A stretch of DNA of 64,000 nucleotides from G965195345 sp965277775 (lineage in GTDB: Bacteria > Pseudomonadota > Gammaproteobacteria > CAKMZV01). The DNA is taken from the NCBI GenBank assembly GCA_965277775.1, contig OZ255843.1:124001-188000 (forward strand). The letters run 5' to 3'. A model generated the notes under the pieces. It saw only the letters and a list, made by a program, of their open reading frames with translations. It had not been told where the DNA came from and ran no database searches. The number at the start of each line of letters is the position of its first letter. Within the stretch, counting starts at the first letter, position 1. Shown one piece after another: positions 46,595 to 55,810 of the stretch. Both the position numbers and the translations under genes were made by a program.

Positions 46595-47664
46595 TGTTTG
46601 CGTTCAAACTCCGTCATAAATGCAATCAAAGCATCGATACCAGCCATAGGCATCGCATTATAAATACTGGCACGCATGCCACCAATCACGCGATGGCCTC
46701 TTAAATTTGTCAAACCGTTTGCTTCGGCTTGCGTTAGAAATTGTTCGTCTAAGCTGTCATCAGCCAAGGTAAACGGCACATTCATCCATGAACGCGAGGC
46801 CGTTTCAACTGGATTGTTATAGAAACTGGATGAATCAATGTAGGCATATAATTTCTCAGATTTGGCTTGGTTAATTTGTTCCATGGCTTTAACGCCACCT
46901 TTGCCTTTCAACCATTTTAAACACAAATACGCCAAGTACCAAGTGTAAGTGATGGGGGTATTCAAGCACGACTGATTTTCCAATTGGCTTTTCCAATCAA
47001 AGACCATTGGCACGCCGGCATCTCGGTCGCCCAACAAATCTTTTTGAACAATAACAACGGTCAAACCCGCGGCGCCTAAATTCTTCTGAGAACCAGCATA
47101 AACAACGCCATATTTTGACACATCGAGGGGACGCGATAAAATAGAGGAGGTGAAGTCACCGACCAAAGGCACGCCGTTGGTGTCAGGAATGTCATGAAAC
47201 TCTACGCCGACAATGGTTTCATTCGGTGTGAAATGCACATAACTTGCATTTTTGTTTAAATTTAATTCGGACTGTTTGGGGATTCTAAAAATTTCTGAGG
47301 TGTCGGCAGGGATAGACACATCCATGAATCGTTTTGCTTCATGCATGGCCTTATCGCCCCACTGACCCGTCAAAATATAGTCAGCCTGTGGGCCCAAATG
47401 CCTCAAATTCATTGGGATGGCAGTAAATTGACAACAGGCGCCGCCAGGTAAAAAAAGCACATGATAATCATCGGGAATACTCAGCAATTCGCGAAGCAGC
47501 GCTTCGCTTTGGAGCACCACATTATTGAAGGACTCACCACGATGACTGACTTCCATAGCGGACATGCCAGTACCACACCAATCAAGCATTTCTTGTTGTG
47601 CTTGTTGTAAAACCTCCAAAGGCAACATTGAAGGACCGGGACTAAAATTAAATGCTCTTTTCAT
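46591..47664 (-). CDS. serC: Phosphoserine aminotransferase
   Basis: SerC transaminates 3-phosphohydroxypyruvate to phosphoserine and also acts in pyridoxal phosphate synthesis. The 357-residue protein begins with NFSPGPSMLPLEVL and has the PLP lysine in YAGSQKNLGAAGL. The C-terminal LRGHRVIGGMRASIYNAM is diagnostic. It lies about 150 bases past gyrA, the gammaproteobacterial arrangement, and overlaps serA. Confidence 0.97.
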   Translation of the reverse strand: MKRAFNFSPGPSMLPLEVLQQAQQEMLDWCGTGMSAMEVSHRGESFNNVVLQSEALLRELLSIPDDYHVLFLPGGACCQFTAIPMNLRHLGPQADYILTGQWGDKAMHEAKRFMDVSIPADTSEIFRIPKQSELNLNKNASYVHFTPNETIVGVEFHDIPDTNGVPLVGDFTSSILSRPLDVSKYGVVYAGSQKNLGAAGLTVVIVQKDLLGDRDAGVPMVFDWKSQLENQSCLNTPITYTWYLAYLCLKWLKGKGGVKAMEQINQAKSEKLYAYIDSSSFYNNPVETASRSWMNVPFTLADDSLDEQFLTQAEANGLTNLRGHRVIGGMRASIYNAMPMAGIDALIAFMTEFERKQ

Positions 47665-47743
47665 ATATACTCCATTTGCTTAAAAATTGTTAGCCATTGT
47701 GTTCATTTAGACAGAATTTGTTCACAAAATGGCATCCTTGGTC

Positions 47744-47764
47744 AAAATCATAAGCCATGATTTT
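47744..47764 (-). terminator. Weak hairpin after gyrA
   Basis: A perfect 8-base-pair stem, AAAATCAT/ATGATTTT, with a five-base loop lies 50 bases past the gyrA stop. On the minus strand it ends in four T before GACC, so it could act as a weak or partial terminator between gyrA and serC. Confidence 0.35.
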
Positions 47765-47813
47765 ATAACACCTGTATCGAAAGCGGGCAAAGTTTATGAA
47801 TCTAAGTTTCTGT

Positions 47814-50480
47814 TTATGCTTCGGGCTCTGTTTGATTTGAGTCATCTGATGTTGATTCTGATGTTGAATTTTGGTCCGCCGCATTGTCTTCTTCAAGCCC
47901 TTCAGTCTCATCTAAAGGCGATTCATCCGCTTCTTCGTCCTCATCTTTTTCAATTCGGGCCACACTCACCAATGATTCATTTTTGTTTAAGCGAATCAAG
48001 CGAACGCCTTGTGTATTTCGGCTCGTGGAGGAGACTTGATTAATAGCGATGCGCACCATGGTTCCGCCATCAGAAATCAGCATCACTTCATCCTCATCTG
48101 ACACCATAATGGCCGCAGACACCAAACCGTTTCGTTCACTGGTCTTAATTGATATGACCCCTTTTCCGCCTCGGCCCTTAATCGGATATTGTTCAATTTC
48201 TGTTCGTTTGCCATAACCCAATTCAGTTGCAGTCAGCACTTGAGCACCACTTTCGCCTGTCATCATGGCAATGATGGCATCGTCATTGTCTGACATGCGC
48301 ATGCCGATCACGCCTTTGGCTGTCCGTCCCACCGTTCGTATGCTGGTCTCTTTAAAATGCACAGATTTACCATGGCGCGAAAATAACAGAATGCTTTGAT
48401 TACCATCGGTCAACATCGCACCAATCATCCGATCATCTTCGTTTAAACCCAAAGCAATGATGCCATTAACCCGAGGTCTGGAATAGCTGGTTAAGCGCGT
48501 TTTTTTAACAATGCCCTTGCGTGTGACCATGAGTATGTACTGATCTTCATGGTATTCTTGTATGGGCAATATGGCGGTGATCTCTTCATTCTCTTGCAAA
48601 GATAATAAATTGACGATGGGCTTGCCCCGTGCTTGGCGTGACGCAATGGGAATTTCATAAACTTTTTTCCAATACACCTTGCCCGTCGAAGAAAAGCACA
48701 GCAAAGTATCGTGCGAGTTTGCCACAAACATGCGATTAACCATGTCTTCTTGTTTGGTGGCGGCGGCCATTCGGCCTTTGCCTCCGCGTCCTTGGGTTTG
48801 ATATTCGGTCAAAGGTTGGGTTTTAACATAACCCATGTACGACATGGTAACCACGCGTTGTTCTCTTGGAATTAAGTCCTCTATGCCTAAGTTTTGGAAA
48901 TCCGCTGTGATGCGCGTCAAGCGTGGACTATTGTAACGCCCTTTGATGTCCTCCAATTCGGCTCGAATGACTTTTAATAATTTGTGCGAATTCCTTAAAA
49001 TCTCCAACAATTCAGCAATGGAAGACAACAATACTTGGAATTCATCATGAATTTTGTCTTGTTCCAAACCCGTTAAGCGATGCAGTCTGAGATCTAAGAT
49101 GGCTTGGGCTTGTAACTCACTCAATTGATAAACGCCTTTGTCAGTTAAGCCCACATTCTTGGGCAGATTCTGAGGCCGACTTTGCTCGAAACCCTCAGCA
49201 CTGATCATTTGTTTTACAATTTCAGCCGGCCAAGCCTTGGCCAATAACATGCTTTTGGCTTCTGTAGGTGAGGCTGAAGATCGGATGATTGAGATCATGT
49301 CATCAATGTTGGCCAAAGCAATGGCTAAGCCTTCTAATATGTGTGTTCTTGAGCGCGCCTTCGCCAATTCAAATAATGACCGTCGCGTAACGACTTCACC
49401 ACGATGCGCCAAAAAGGCTTCTAAAATCTGTTTTAAATTGAGCAAACACGGTTTGCCGTCTGACAAGGCGACCATGTTGAAGCTGAATGTGCTTTGAATT
49501 GCCGTCATTTTATACAACTGATTCAAAACGATTTCAGGCACATCTCCACGTTTTAATTCAATGACAATGCGCATGCCTTGTTTGTCCGATTCGTCTCTTA
49601 AGGCACTGATGGATTCGATTTTCTTTTCCTTAACCAGCTCAGCAATGCGCTCAATCAAACGCGCTTTATTTGTGGCGTATGGCAATTCAGTAATGATGAT
49701 CGCTTTGCGATCACTGCTCACCTCTTCAAAATGCGATTTTGCACGCAAATGAAGGCGTCCTCGCCCTGTGTGATAAGCTTCTCTTACCCCTGCAACGCCG
49801 TTGATTTCACCCGCTGTGGGAAAATCTGGGCCAGGCACGTGGGTGATCAATTCATCAATACTGATGTCTGGATTGTGCGACAACGCCAAAGTGGCATCAA
49901 TGATCTCGCCCAAATTATGCGGTGGAATATTGGTTGCCATGCCTACGGCAATGCCGCTGGAACCGTTGATTAGTAAATTGGGGACACGGGTCGGTAAGAC
50001 AAGCGGTTCTGATTCTGACTCGTCGTAGTTGGGCATGAAGTCAACGGTATTTTTGTCAATGTCTGCTAACATTTCATGTGAAATACGCGCCATGCGGATT
50101 TCTGTATAACGCATGGCAGCCGCTGCATCGCCATCGACTGAACCAAAATTGCCCTGCCCATCTATGAGCACATTGCGCATAGAAAAGGTTTGTGCCATAC
50201 GTACAATGGCATCATAAACGGCCGTATCGCCATGAGGGTGATACTTACCAATGACATCACCGACAATTCTTGCCGATTTTTTGTGCGCGCCATTGTAACC
50301 ATTGCCTAACTCATTCATGGCAAACAACACACGGCGGTGGACGGGCTTTAGACCATCACGAACATCGGGCAAAGCGCGCCCAACGATCACACTCATGGCA
50401 TAGTCGAGATAGGAGGTTTTCATCTCATCTTCTAAGGAAGTAAGATGGATATTGTCAGAGATAATTGTTGGGTCTGTCAT
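47814..50480 (-). CDS. gyrA: DNA gyrase subunit A
   Basis: GyrA cuts and rejoins DNA in the gyrase heterotetramer. The active tyrosine is Y125 (AAMRYTEIRM). The quinolone-resistance region reads HPHGDTAVYDAIVRMAQ, with T86 and D90; Thr at the first position is the natural state in Pseudomonas and does not by itself show resistance. The C-terminal pinwheel begins with the GyrA box QGRGGKG, and a long acidic tail (about 845-888) follows, as in E. coli. At 888 residues it is full length. A minus-strand TATAAT (50513-50518) lies about 33 bases before the start. Confidence 0.98.
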   Translation of the reverse strand: MTDPTIISDNIHLTSLEDEMKTSYLDYAMSVIVGRALPDVRDGLKPVHRRVLFAMNELGNGYNGAHKKSARIVGDVIGKYHPHGDTAVYDAIVRMAQTFSMRNVLIDGQGNFGSVDGDAAAAMRYTEIRMARISHEMLADIDKNTVDFMPNYDESESEPLVLPTRVPNLLINGSSGIAVGMATNIPPHNLGEIIDATLALSHNPDISIDELITHVPGPDFPTAGEINGVAGVREAYHTGRGRLHLRAKSHFEEVSSDRKAIIITELPYATNKARLIERIAELVKEKKIESISALRDESDKQGMRIVIELKRGDVPEIVLNQLYKMTAIQSTFSFNMVALSDGKPCLLNLKQILEAFLAHRGEVVTRRSLFELAKARSRTHILEGLAIALANIDDMISIIRSSASPTEAKSMLLAKAWPAEIVKQMISAEGFEQSRPQNLPKNVGLTDKGVYQLSELQAQAILDLRLHRLTGLEQDKIHDEFQVLLSSIAELLEILRNSHKLLKVIRAELEDIKGRYNSPRLTRITADFQNLGIEDLIPREQRVVTMSYMGYVKTQPLTEYQTQGRGGKGRMAAATKQEDMVNRMFVANSHDTLLCFSSTGKVYWKKVYEIPIASRQARGKPIVNLLSLQENEEITAILPIQEYHEDQYILMVTRKGIVKKTRLTSYSRPRVNGIIALGLNEDDRMIGAMLTDGNQSILLFSRHGKSVHFKETSIRTVGRTAKGVIGMRMSDNDDAIIAMMTGESGAQVLTATELGYGKRTEIEQYPIKGRGGKGVISIKTSERNGLVSAAIMVSDEDEVMLISDGGTMVRIAINQVSSTSRNTQGVRLIRLNKNESLVSVARIEKDEDEEADESPLDETEGLEEDNAADQNSTSESTSDDSNQTEPEA

Positions 50481-50702
50481 AAGCTGAATTTGGCGGCAAA
50501 ATTGAAAAAGAAATTATACCTTAAAATGGTGTTTTAAACTGCTCAAACCGTGCATAAGCGGTGCGGTTTTTCACCCATACCGTGTTGGAAAAACGCATCA
50601 TTTGCAAGATCGGGAGAGCCCGTGAATTTTTGAGGATTTCTGGTGCAAAAAAGCCTCACTCAGGCGGTAAAAACACCAGGCACGAAAGGCATTAGAAAAG
50701 GT
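50481..50702. other. Intergenic region upstream of gyrA
   Basis: This 222-base region holds a TATAAT box on the minus strand at 50513-50518, probably part of the gyrA promoter, without a clear -35 at normal spacing. I see no gene or strong hairpin in the rest, which separates gyrA from the end of the methyltransferase gene. Confidence 0.4.
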
Positions 50703-51464
50703 TTATGGTTTACGAGCGATGAAGCGTAAGCGCACATAATCCGCCGTCCAGCCTTGTTCAGCAGAATATCGTTTGGCCTTTAGTTGATCTGTGACTTGTT
50801 GGTAGAACGAAAGCTTTTGCGACGCGCTTAAGGATTGAGTGATCGCTGATGTGAATACTTTCAACCATTCGGTCATACCAGAATCCAAGGGTGTCATACG
50901 TTCAATCAATTCAATTTTTTCCACCATAAACCCCCCATCTTTCAATGCTTGACTGTATAAGTTAACTGATGGAAAAAACCACGGATTATTGAATGACCCA
51001 TATTCAGGATTGACTGAAAATACATGATCTATGGCTTGAACCAGGCTGGCAATGTTACCATCACCGCCCATCTCTGCGACAAAGCGCCCTTCTGGTTTGA
51101 GGGCTTTATAGACATTTGCAATGACTGCTTGATATGATTTCATCCAATGCAGTGCCGCATTTGAGAATACTGCATCAAAACGCGCCTCAAATGACAGGTT
51201 GGTCGCATCCATCACTTGTGATTCTAATCCTTTAGCCTGAGTGCTTGCAACCATGCTGTGGCTAGAATCAACCCCCAAAACCTGAGCGCCAGACTGCGCT
51301 ATTTTTAAAGTTAAGCTGCCATCACCGCAGCCTATATCTAAAATGGATTCATTGGCAGTGGGTGCCAACCACGTGTATATAGCTGAACCTAATTCGGCAA
51401 CAAAGGCGGTCTTATCAGAATATTTTTTGGCGTGCCAATGATCATCTCTATCAGATTGAGACAT
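50703..51464 (-). CDS. Class I SAM-dependent methyltransferase
   Basis: The 253-residue product has the SAM-binding motif ILDIGCGDGSLTLKIA and following motifs FDAVFSNAALHWM and GRFVAEMGGDGN. It resembles Tam-like and BioC-like methyltransferases; the HWM segment is common in that group. The substrate is unknown. I use the ATG at 51464, 16 bases after the PhzF gene, because upstream open frame overlaps that gene and does not look like the family. It is likely co-transcribed with the PhzF and DUF1348 genes. Confidence 0.88.
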   Translation of the reverse strand: MSQSDRDDHWHAKKYSDKTAFVAELGSAIYTWLAPTANESILDIGCGDGSLTLKIAQSGAQVLGVDSSHSMVASTQAKGLESQVMDATNLSFEARFDAVFSNAALHWMKSYQAVIANVYKALKPEGRFVAEMGGDGNIASLVQAIDHVFSVNPEYGSFNNPWFFPSVNLYSQALKDGGFMVEKIELIERMTPLDSGMTEWLKVFTSAITQSLSASQKLSFYQQVTDQLKAKRYSAEQGWTADYVRLRFIARKP

Positions 51465-51480
51465 AGCGTTTATAACGTGA

Positions 51481-52266
51481 TTAAATGAGGATGGTGCCAC
51501 GCATATAGAGCACAGCTTGACCAGCAATTTTAATGCGATCACCGTGGAGCGCACATTGAACAATGCCCCCGCGTTTTGACACTTGCTTTGCAACAAAGGT
51601 ATTTTTGTTCAACACATCTGCCCAGTACGGCACCAATTTTGTAAATGCTGAACCAGTGACTGGGTCTTCGTCAATGCCAAAATTGGGCACAAAAAAACGA
51701 TTAACAAAATCAAAACTTTCTGAAGGCGCTGTAATGATCACCCCTCGTGCATCAATGCCCCGTAGTTTTAAAACATCTACCTCAGCTTTGATGACGTGTG
51801 CCTCGTGTTCAAAGACGACCAAATAATCCTCAGACTTTAAACAGGCAATGGGCTCTACGCTAAAAGCGGTTCTTATTGCTTCAGGCATTTCGCACGGTTG
51901 ACACGGTTGTGCGGGGAAATCCAATTCCAACCAATCCTGCTGGCGTTCTACCGTCAACAGACCACTTTTGCTGTGGAAGCGAATCATCGCGTGCGGAAAA
52001 TTTGAATGTTCAAACAAAACAAAAGCACTGGCTAAGGTTGCATGGCCACATAAATCGATTTCTCGAGTGGGGGTAAACCAACGCAAATCAAAATCGGTGC
52101 CATTATCATGCGCAACGAAGAATGCCGTTTCAGCCAAATTATTTTCAGAGGCAATGGCCTGCATGGTTGAATCCGGCAACCAGGCTTCTAATGGACAAAT
52201 CGCTGCGGGATTGCCCGCAAACAATTGGTGAGTAAAAGCATCCACTTGATACAGTGTTAAAGACAT
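51481..52266 (-). CDS. PhzF-family isomerase-like protein
   Basis: This 261-residue protein belongs to the PhzF/YddE fold family (two-lobed, diaminopimelate-epimerase-like). QVDAFTHQLFAGNPAAIC is the family opening, E46 in ENNLAETAFF matches the PhzF catalytic glutamate, and DEDPVTGSAF is the second lobe motif. Only some members make phenazines; no phz genes are nearby, so the reaction is unknown. It follows the DUF1348 gene by 24 bases. Confidence 0.9.
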   Translation of the reverse strand: MSLTLYQVDAFTHQLFAGNPAAICPLEAWLPDSTMQAIASENNLAETAFFVAHDNGTDFDLRWFTPTREIDLCGHATLASAFVLFEHSNFPHAMIRFHSKSGLLTVERQQDWLELDFPAQPCQPCEMPEAIRTAFSVEPIACLKSEDYLVVFEHEAHVIKAEVDVLKLRGIDARGVIITAPSESFDFVNRFFVPNFGIDEDPVTGSAFTKLVPYWADVLNKNTFVAKQVSKRGGIVQCALHGDRIKIAGQAVLYMRGTILI

Positions 52267-52290
52267 GATGTGTTAGAAATTAATGGTGTT

Positions 52291-52770
52291 TTATAAACCC
52301 AAGTCACTCAAACCTGGATGATCATCTGGGCGTATGCCTGGCGTCCAAAAGAACTTTCGATCCGCTTCAGCGATGCGTAAGTCATTGATACTGGCATGGC
52401 GTCGTCTCATATAACCTTGCTCATCAAATTCCCAATTTTCATTGCCATACGACCTATACCACTGACCTTGATCATCGTGCCATTCATAGGCAAATCGCGC
52501 GGCAATTCGATTGCCTTCAAAAGCCCATAACTCTTTGATCAAACGATAAGACAATTCTTTTGCCCATTTTCGTTGCAGAAAAGCCACGATTTCATCACGC
52601 CCTCGTAGAAATTCGGAGCGGTTGCGCCACACACTATCGGGCGTATAAGCCATGGAGACTTTTAAGGGGTCTTTTCCGTTCCAAGCGTTTTCTGCCAAGC
52701 GGGTTTTTTGCGTGGCCGTTTCAAAATCAAAAGGCGGTACTGGCGGGCGAGGTTGTTCAGAATGGGTCAT
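52291..52770 (-). CDS. DUF1348 (SnoaL/NTF2-like) protein
   Basis: The 159-residue protein matches DUF1348, a family with an NTF2-like fold. Characteristic segments are WNGKDPLKVSMAYT, DSVWRNRSEFLRGRDEI and YRSYGNENWEF, with a C-terminal RHASINDL. Members are cytoplasmic and of unknown function; the fold usually makes a hydrophobic pocket for a small molecule. It heads a three-gene minus-strand set with PhzF and the methyltransferase. Confidence 0.88.
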   Translation of the reverse strand: MTHSEQPRPPVPPFDFETATQKTRLAENAWNGKDPLKVSMAYTPDSVWRNRSEFLRGRDEIVAFLQRKWAKELSYRLIKELWAFEGNRIAARFAYEWHDDQGQWYRSYGNENWEFDEQGYMRRRHASINDLRIAEADRKFFWTPGIRPDDHPGLSDLGL

Positions 52771-52812
52771 GAGGCGTCTCCTTGTTTAGGCTAAGAAATG
52801 ATTGATTGCCAC

Positions 52813-53235
52813 CTAAGATTTCCATTTTAGACCACAGAATCGACACTGGTGTAATTCTTTTCTCAATGGGAAAATCACCCCACAAATGCCTAAGGTCATA
52901 GCCACCAGCAATAGTAGATGATTGGGAAAATGACTGTCAAAATCCTTACTTTGACATTGTGGGCACTGATTGTCTTCTATGGTCGGTTGTTCGACTTTAA
53001 GCGCCGTTTCATAAGCGCCGTCTTTGAGGGTTTGCAATATCCCTTGAGCACGCACGACATCGGTCTCAGCCACTTGGACTTGGACCCCACCAACGGCATT
53101 GGAGAAAGACCAATCGGCCCACACCACGTGTTCATTCGCCAATTGCACAGTAATGCCTTCTGATTCTAATAATCCTTTGGTGATGTGCGCCTCCCACGGA
53201 CTAGTGTGGGAGGTAATTGTTATGTAATTTGTCAT
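52813..53235 (-). CDS. DUF2007-domain protein with zinc-ribbon and membrane segment
   Basis: I use the ATG at 53235, giving 140 residues. The N-terminal DUF2007 signal-transducing-type domain (TSPWEAHITKGLLESEGI and VQVAETDVVRAQGIL) is followed by a CPQC pair, one hydrophobic helix (HLLLLVAMTLGICGVIF) and a CRFCG pair, so the two CxxC pairs flank a membrane segment. Function is unknown. An upstream in-frame GTG at 53301 would add 22 residues, but a TATAAT at 53243-53248 places a probable transcription start almost on the ATG. Confidence 0.75.
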   Translation of the reverse strand: MTNYITITSHTSPWEAHITKGLLESEGITVQLANEHVVWADWSFSNAVGGVQVQVAETDVVRAQGILQTLKDGAYETALKVEQPTIEDNQCPQCQSKDFDSHFPNHLLLLVAMTLGICGVIFPLRKELHQCRFCGLKWKS

Positions 53236-53349
53236 AATCTGTATTATAACACCAGCAAAAACGCGTTTTGAGTGCGCATCTGCTGTTAAATTTTTACGCA
53301 CCGAAATAGCCTGATGGGCTCTGCCTCAATACAATGACGATAAGGCCTG

Positions 53350-53643
53350 TTATTTTCTGCGGTTTTGTAGTTTTTCTTTGTGTTTGATGATTTGTGTATC
53401 AAGTTTTGTGATCATATGATCAATGGCCACATACATGTCCAAATCCGATGAATGCGCAAATAAATCATTACCTGAAACGTGGACCTTGCCCTCTGCTATT
53501 TGGCTGTCTTTTTCAATTTTGAGTATGACGTGGGCATTGGTGACGTGATCAAAATGTTTTTCAATTTTTTTGATTTTTTGTTGTACATGGGTTTTAAGCG
53601 CTGGTGAGACATCCATATGTTGTCCAGTAATATTTAATTGCAT
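53350..53643 (-). CDS. hpf: Short ribosome hibernation-promoting factor
   Basis: HPF binds the decoding centre of idle ribosomes and supports 100S dimer formation with RMF. The 97-residue protein has the family pattern MQLNITGQHMDVSPALKTHV, the basic segment near residues 22-30 and DLDMYVAIDHMITKLD, and lacks the long C-terminal dimerisation domain. It is usually downstream of rpoN, but here stands alone. An AAGGAG-type ribosome-binding site precedes the start. Confidence 0.94.
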   Translation of the reverse strand: MQLNITGQHMDVSPALKTHVQQKIKKIEKHFDHVTNAHVILKIEKDSQIAEGKVHVSGNDLFAHSSDLDMYVAIDHMITKLDTQIIKHKEKLQNRRK

Positions 53644-53733
53644 ATTAAGCTCCTTTTATGTGCCTGTCATTCTGATAAAAACGGCGAATTGTAAAGATAA
53701 AGACCAATCTATAAGAACGCTACGCAGTTTTTA

Positions 53734-53751
53734 CCCTAGGGGTTTATTATA
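53734..53751 (-). promoter_or_regulatory. Possible hpf promoter with CCCTAGGG palindrome
   Basis: A minus-strand TATAAT lies at 53746-53751, about 100 bases before hpf. Five bases downstream is the perfect palindrome CCCTAGGG (53734-53741), around the expected transcription start. No good -35 element is visible. The palindrome could be an operator, but this is speculative. Confidence 0.3.
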
Positions 53752-53843
53752 GAGACAGAAAGGTGATCTGCTTATGTTTTTATGTGGTTATTTTTTGTTG
53801 AGCGCGAAAACAAGCGACAAAACTCAGCCATAGTGCTTGATTG

Positions 53844-54494
53844 CTACAACCCAACTTCTTCGTACTGAATCATCTCTTGCTCATGCGTGGCTTCGGTCAG
53901 CCAATGTTGCATTTGCGGTGAATTTATAAGTGTCTGCATATATTGTTTTGCACCGGTTTGCACGCCATAGGTGGCAAAGCGCATAACAATGGGTGCATAC
54001 ATGCAGTCAACCACTGAAAATTTGCCAAATAACCAATCGCCTTCGGCTTTGTTCTCGGCGCGGCATTGAGTCCAAATGGCATCAATGCGATCTATATCGG
54101 CTTTGAGCTCAGGCGTGATTTCAACCGAACGGTTTTTCGCTCGGCAGTTCATAGGCATCGCTTGACGCAAGGCGGTAAATCCTGAATGCATTTCAGCGGC
54201 AAAAGCCCGTGCTTGAGCACGTTTTGCCATAGCCTCAGGCCAACCCTTGCCGTCTAAATAACGTTCAGAAACATACTCACAAATGGCTAAAGAATCCCAA
54301 ACAGTTAAATCCCCATCAATCAAAACAGGAACTTGTCTGGTCGGGCCGTATTGGTCAATTTGTGACTCAAAATCATCGGTGTCTAAAGCCAATGGGATTT
54401 CGGTAAATGCCAATCCATAATGGCTTAACATCAGCCATGCTCGCAACGACCAAGACGAATAATTCTTATTGCCAATAACCAGTTGTAGTGCCAT
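53844..54494 (-). CDS. Glutathione S-transferase
   Basis: This 216-residue protein has an N-terminal thioredoxin-like GST domain with the NKNYSSWSLRAW motif (Ser-based active site) and PVLIDGDLTVWDSLAICEY for glutathione binding. An all-helical C-terminal domain with FSVVDCMYAPIVMRF follows. It resembles the zeta/YfcF-like GSTs; substrate is unknown. It follows metY by 11 bases and may be co-transcribed. Confidence 0.92.
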   Translation of the reverse strand: MALQLVIGNKNYSSWSLRAWLMLSHYGLAFTEIPLALDTDDFESQIDQYGPTRQVPVLIDGDLTVWDSLAICEYVSERYLDGKGWPEAMAKRAQARAFAAEMHSGFTALRQAMPMNCRAKNRSVEITPELKADIDRIDAIWTQCRAENKAEGDWLFGKFSVVDCMYAPIVMRFATYGVQTGAKQYMQTLINSPQMQHWLTEATHEQEMIQYEEVGL

Positions 54495-54505
54495 ATAAAT
54501 CTGCT

Positions 54506-55777
54506 TTATGCTTTGCTCAGCGCTTGTTCAACATCGGCAATAATGTCGTCAATGTGCTCAATACCTACAGATATACGCACCAAGTCTTCAGAAACCCCCG
54601 AAAGACTCAATTCTTCTGGGTTGAGTTGACGATGGGTGGTTGATGCAGGATGGCAAGCCAAAGATTTGGCATCGCCGATATTGACCAATCGTAAAATCAT
54701 TTCCAATGCATCAATGAATTTGCCACCTGATTCGCTGCCACCTTTAAGACCAAAGCTTAAAATGCCTGATGCCTTACCCTTGGTTATTTTGTGACACAAG
54801 TCATGGTACTTATCGTTGGACAGCCCAGCGTATTTAACCCAGGCAACTTTGGGATGTTTTTGCAAATAAGCCGATAATTTTTCAGCATTCTCACAATGAC
54901 GATCGATGCGCAACCCCAGTGTTTCCAAGCCTTGCAAAATCTGAAAAGCGTTAAATGGCGAAATCGCAGCCCCTGTATTGCGTAGTGGCACGACACGACA
55001 GCGTCCAATATAAGCGGCAGGTCCCAATGCTTCGGTATAAATCACACCATGATAGGAAGGGTCAGGTTCATTGAGCATGGGGAAACGCTTTTTGTGCTTG
55101 ACCCAATCAAATTGACCAGAATCAACGATGATGCCACCGATTGAAGTGCCATGCCCACCCATATACTTGGTCAATGAATGAATGACGATGCTGGCGCCCA
55201 ACTCAAAAGGACGGCATAAATACGGCGTTGCAACGGTATTATCGACAATCAATGGAATGCCGTGATCGTCGGCTATCTTGCCCAATTGAACCAAATCAAC
55301 CACATTCCCCGCTGGGTTACCGATGGATTCACAGAAAATCAATTTTGTATTGGCATCGATGGCATTGGCAAATCCTTCAAAATCATCGGCATCAATCATG
55401 CGCGCTTCAATGCCGAGTTTGGGCAATGTATGAGCGAATAGATTGTAAGTGCCGCCGTATAACTGGCTGGTGCTGATGATGTTATCACCTGCTTCACAAA
55501 TACATTGAACCGCATAAGTGATGGCTGACATGCCTGAGGCAACGGCCAAACTGGCAATGCCACCTTCCATCTCAGCCACGCGTTGTTCAAGCACAGCCGC
55601 TGTGGGATTCATAATACGAGTGTAGATATTGCCTTCAACTTTTAAGTCAAACAAATCAGCGCCGTGCTGAGTGTTATCAAAAGTGTAGGAAGTCGTCTGA
55701 TAAATGGGTACAGCTGCCGCTTTGGTTGTTGCTTCTGACTCATAACCGTGATGTAGTGCAATGGATTCAAGTTTCAT
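54506..55777 (-). CDS. metY: O-acetylhomoserine sulfhydrylase
   Basis: This PLP enzyme of the Cys/Met-metabolism family makes homocysteine from O-acetylhomoserine and sulfide. The 423 residues and AVASGMSAITYAVQCICEAGDNI, followed by the PLP lysine in HSLTKYMGGHGT, fit the MetY clade rather than the shorter (about 390-residue) MetB/MetC. The O-succinylhomoserine-using MetZ is an alternative. An AGAGGG ribosome-binding site precedes the ATG. It follows gap by 33 bases. Confidence 0.93.
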   Translation of the reverse strand: MKLESIALHHGYESEATTKAAAVPIYQTTSYTFDNTQHGADLFDLKVEGNIYTRIMNPTAAVLEQRVAEMEGGIASLAVASGMSAITYAVQCICEAGDNIISTSQLYGGTYNLFAHTLPKLGIEARMIDADDFEGFANAIDANTKLIFCESIGNPAGNVVDLVQLGKIADDHGIPLIVDNTVATPYLCRPFELGASIVIHSLTKYMGGHGTSIGGIIVDSGQFDWVKHKKRFPMLNEPDPSYHGVIYTEALGPAAYIGRCRVVPLRNTGAAISPFNAFQILQGLETLGLRIDRHCENAEKLSAYLQKHPKVAWVKYAGLSNDKYHDLCHKITKGKASGILSFGLKGGSESGGKFIDALEMILRLVNIGDAKSLACHPASTTHRQLNPEELSLSGVSEDLVRISVGIEHIDDIIADVEQALSKA

Positions 55778-55810
55778 AGTTAGACCCTCTGTTCTATAGA
55801 TTAGATAAAA

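Noticed and set aside
49000..50480. Quinolone resistance from Thr at the first QRDR position of GyrA
   Set aside because: Thr is the natural residue in Pseudomonas-type GyrA and the second position keeps Asp.
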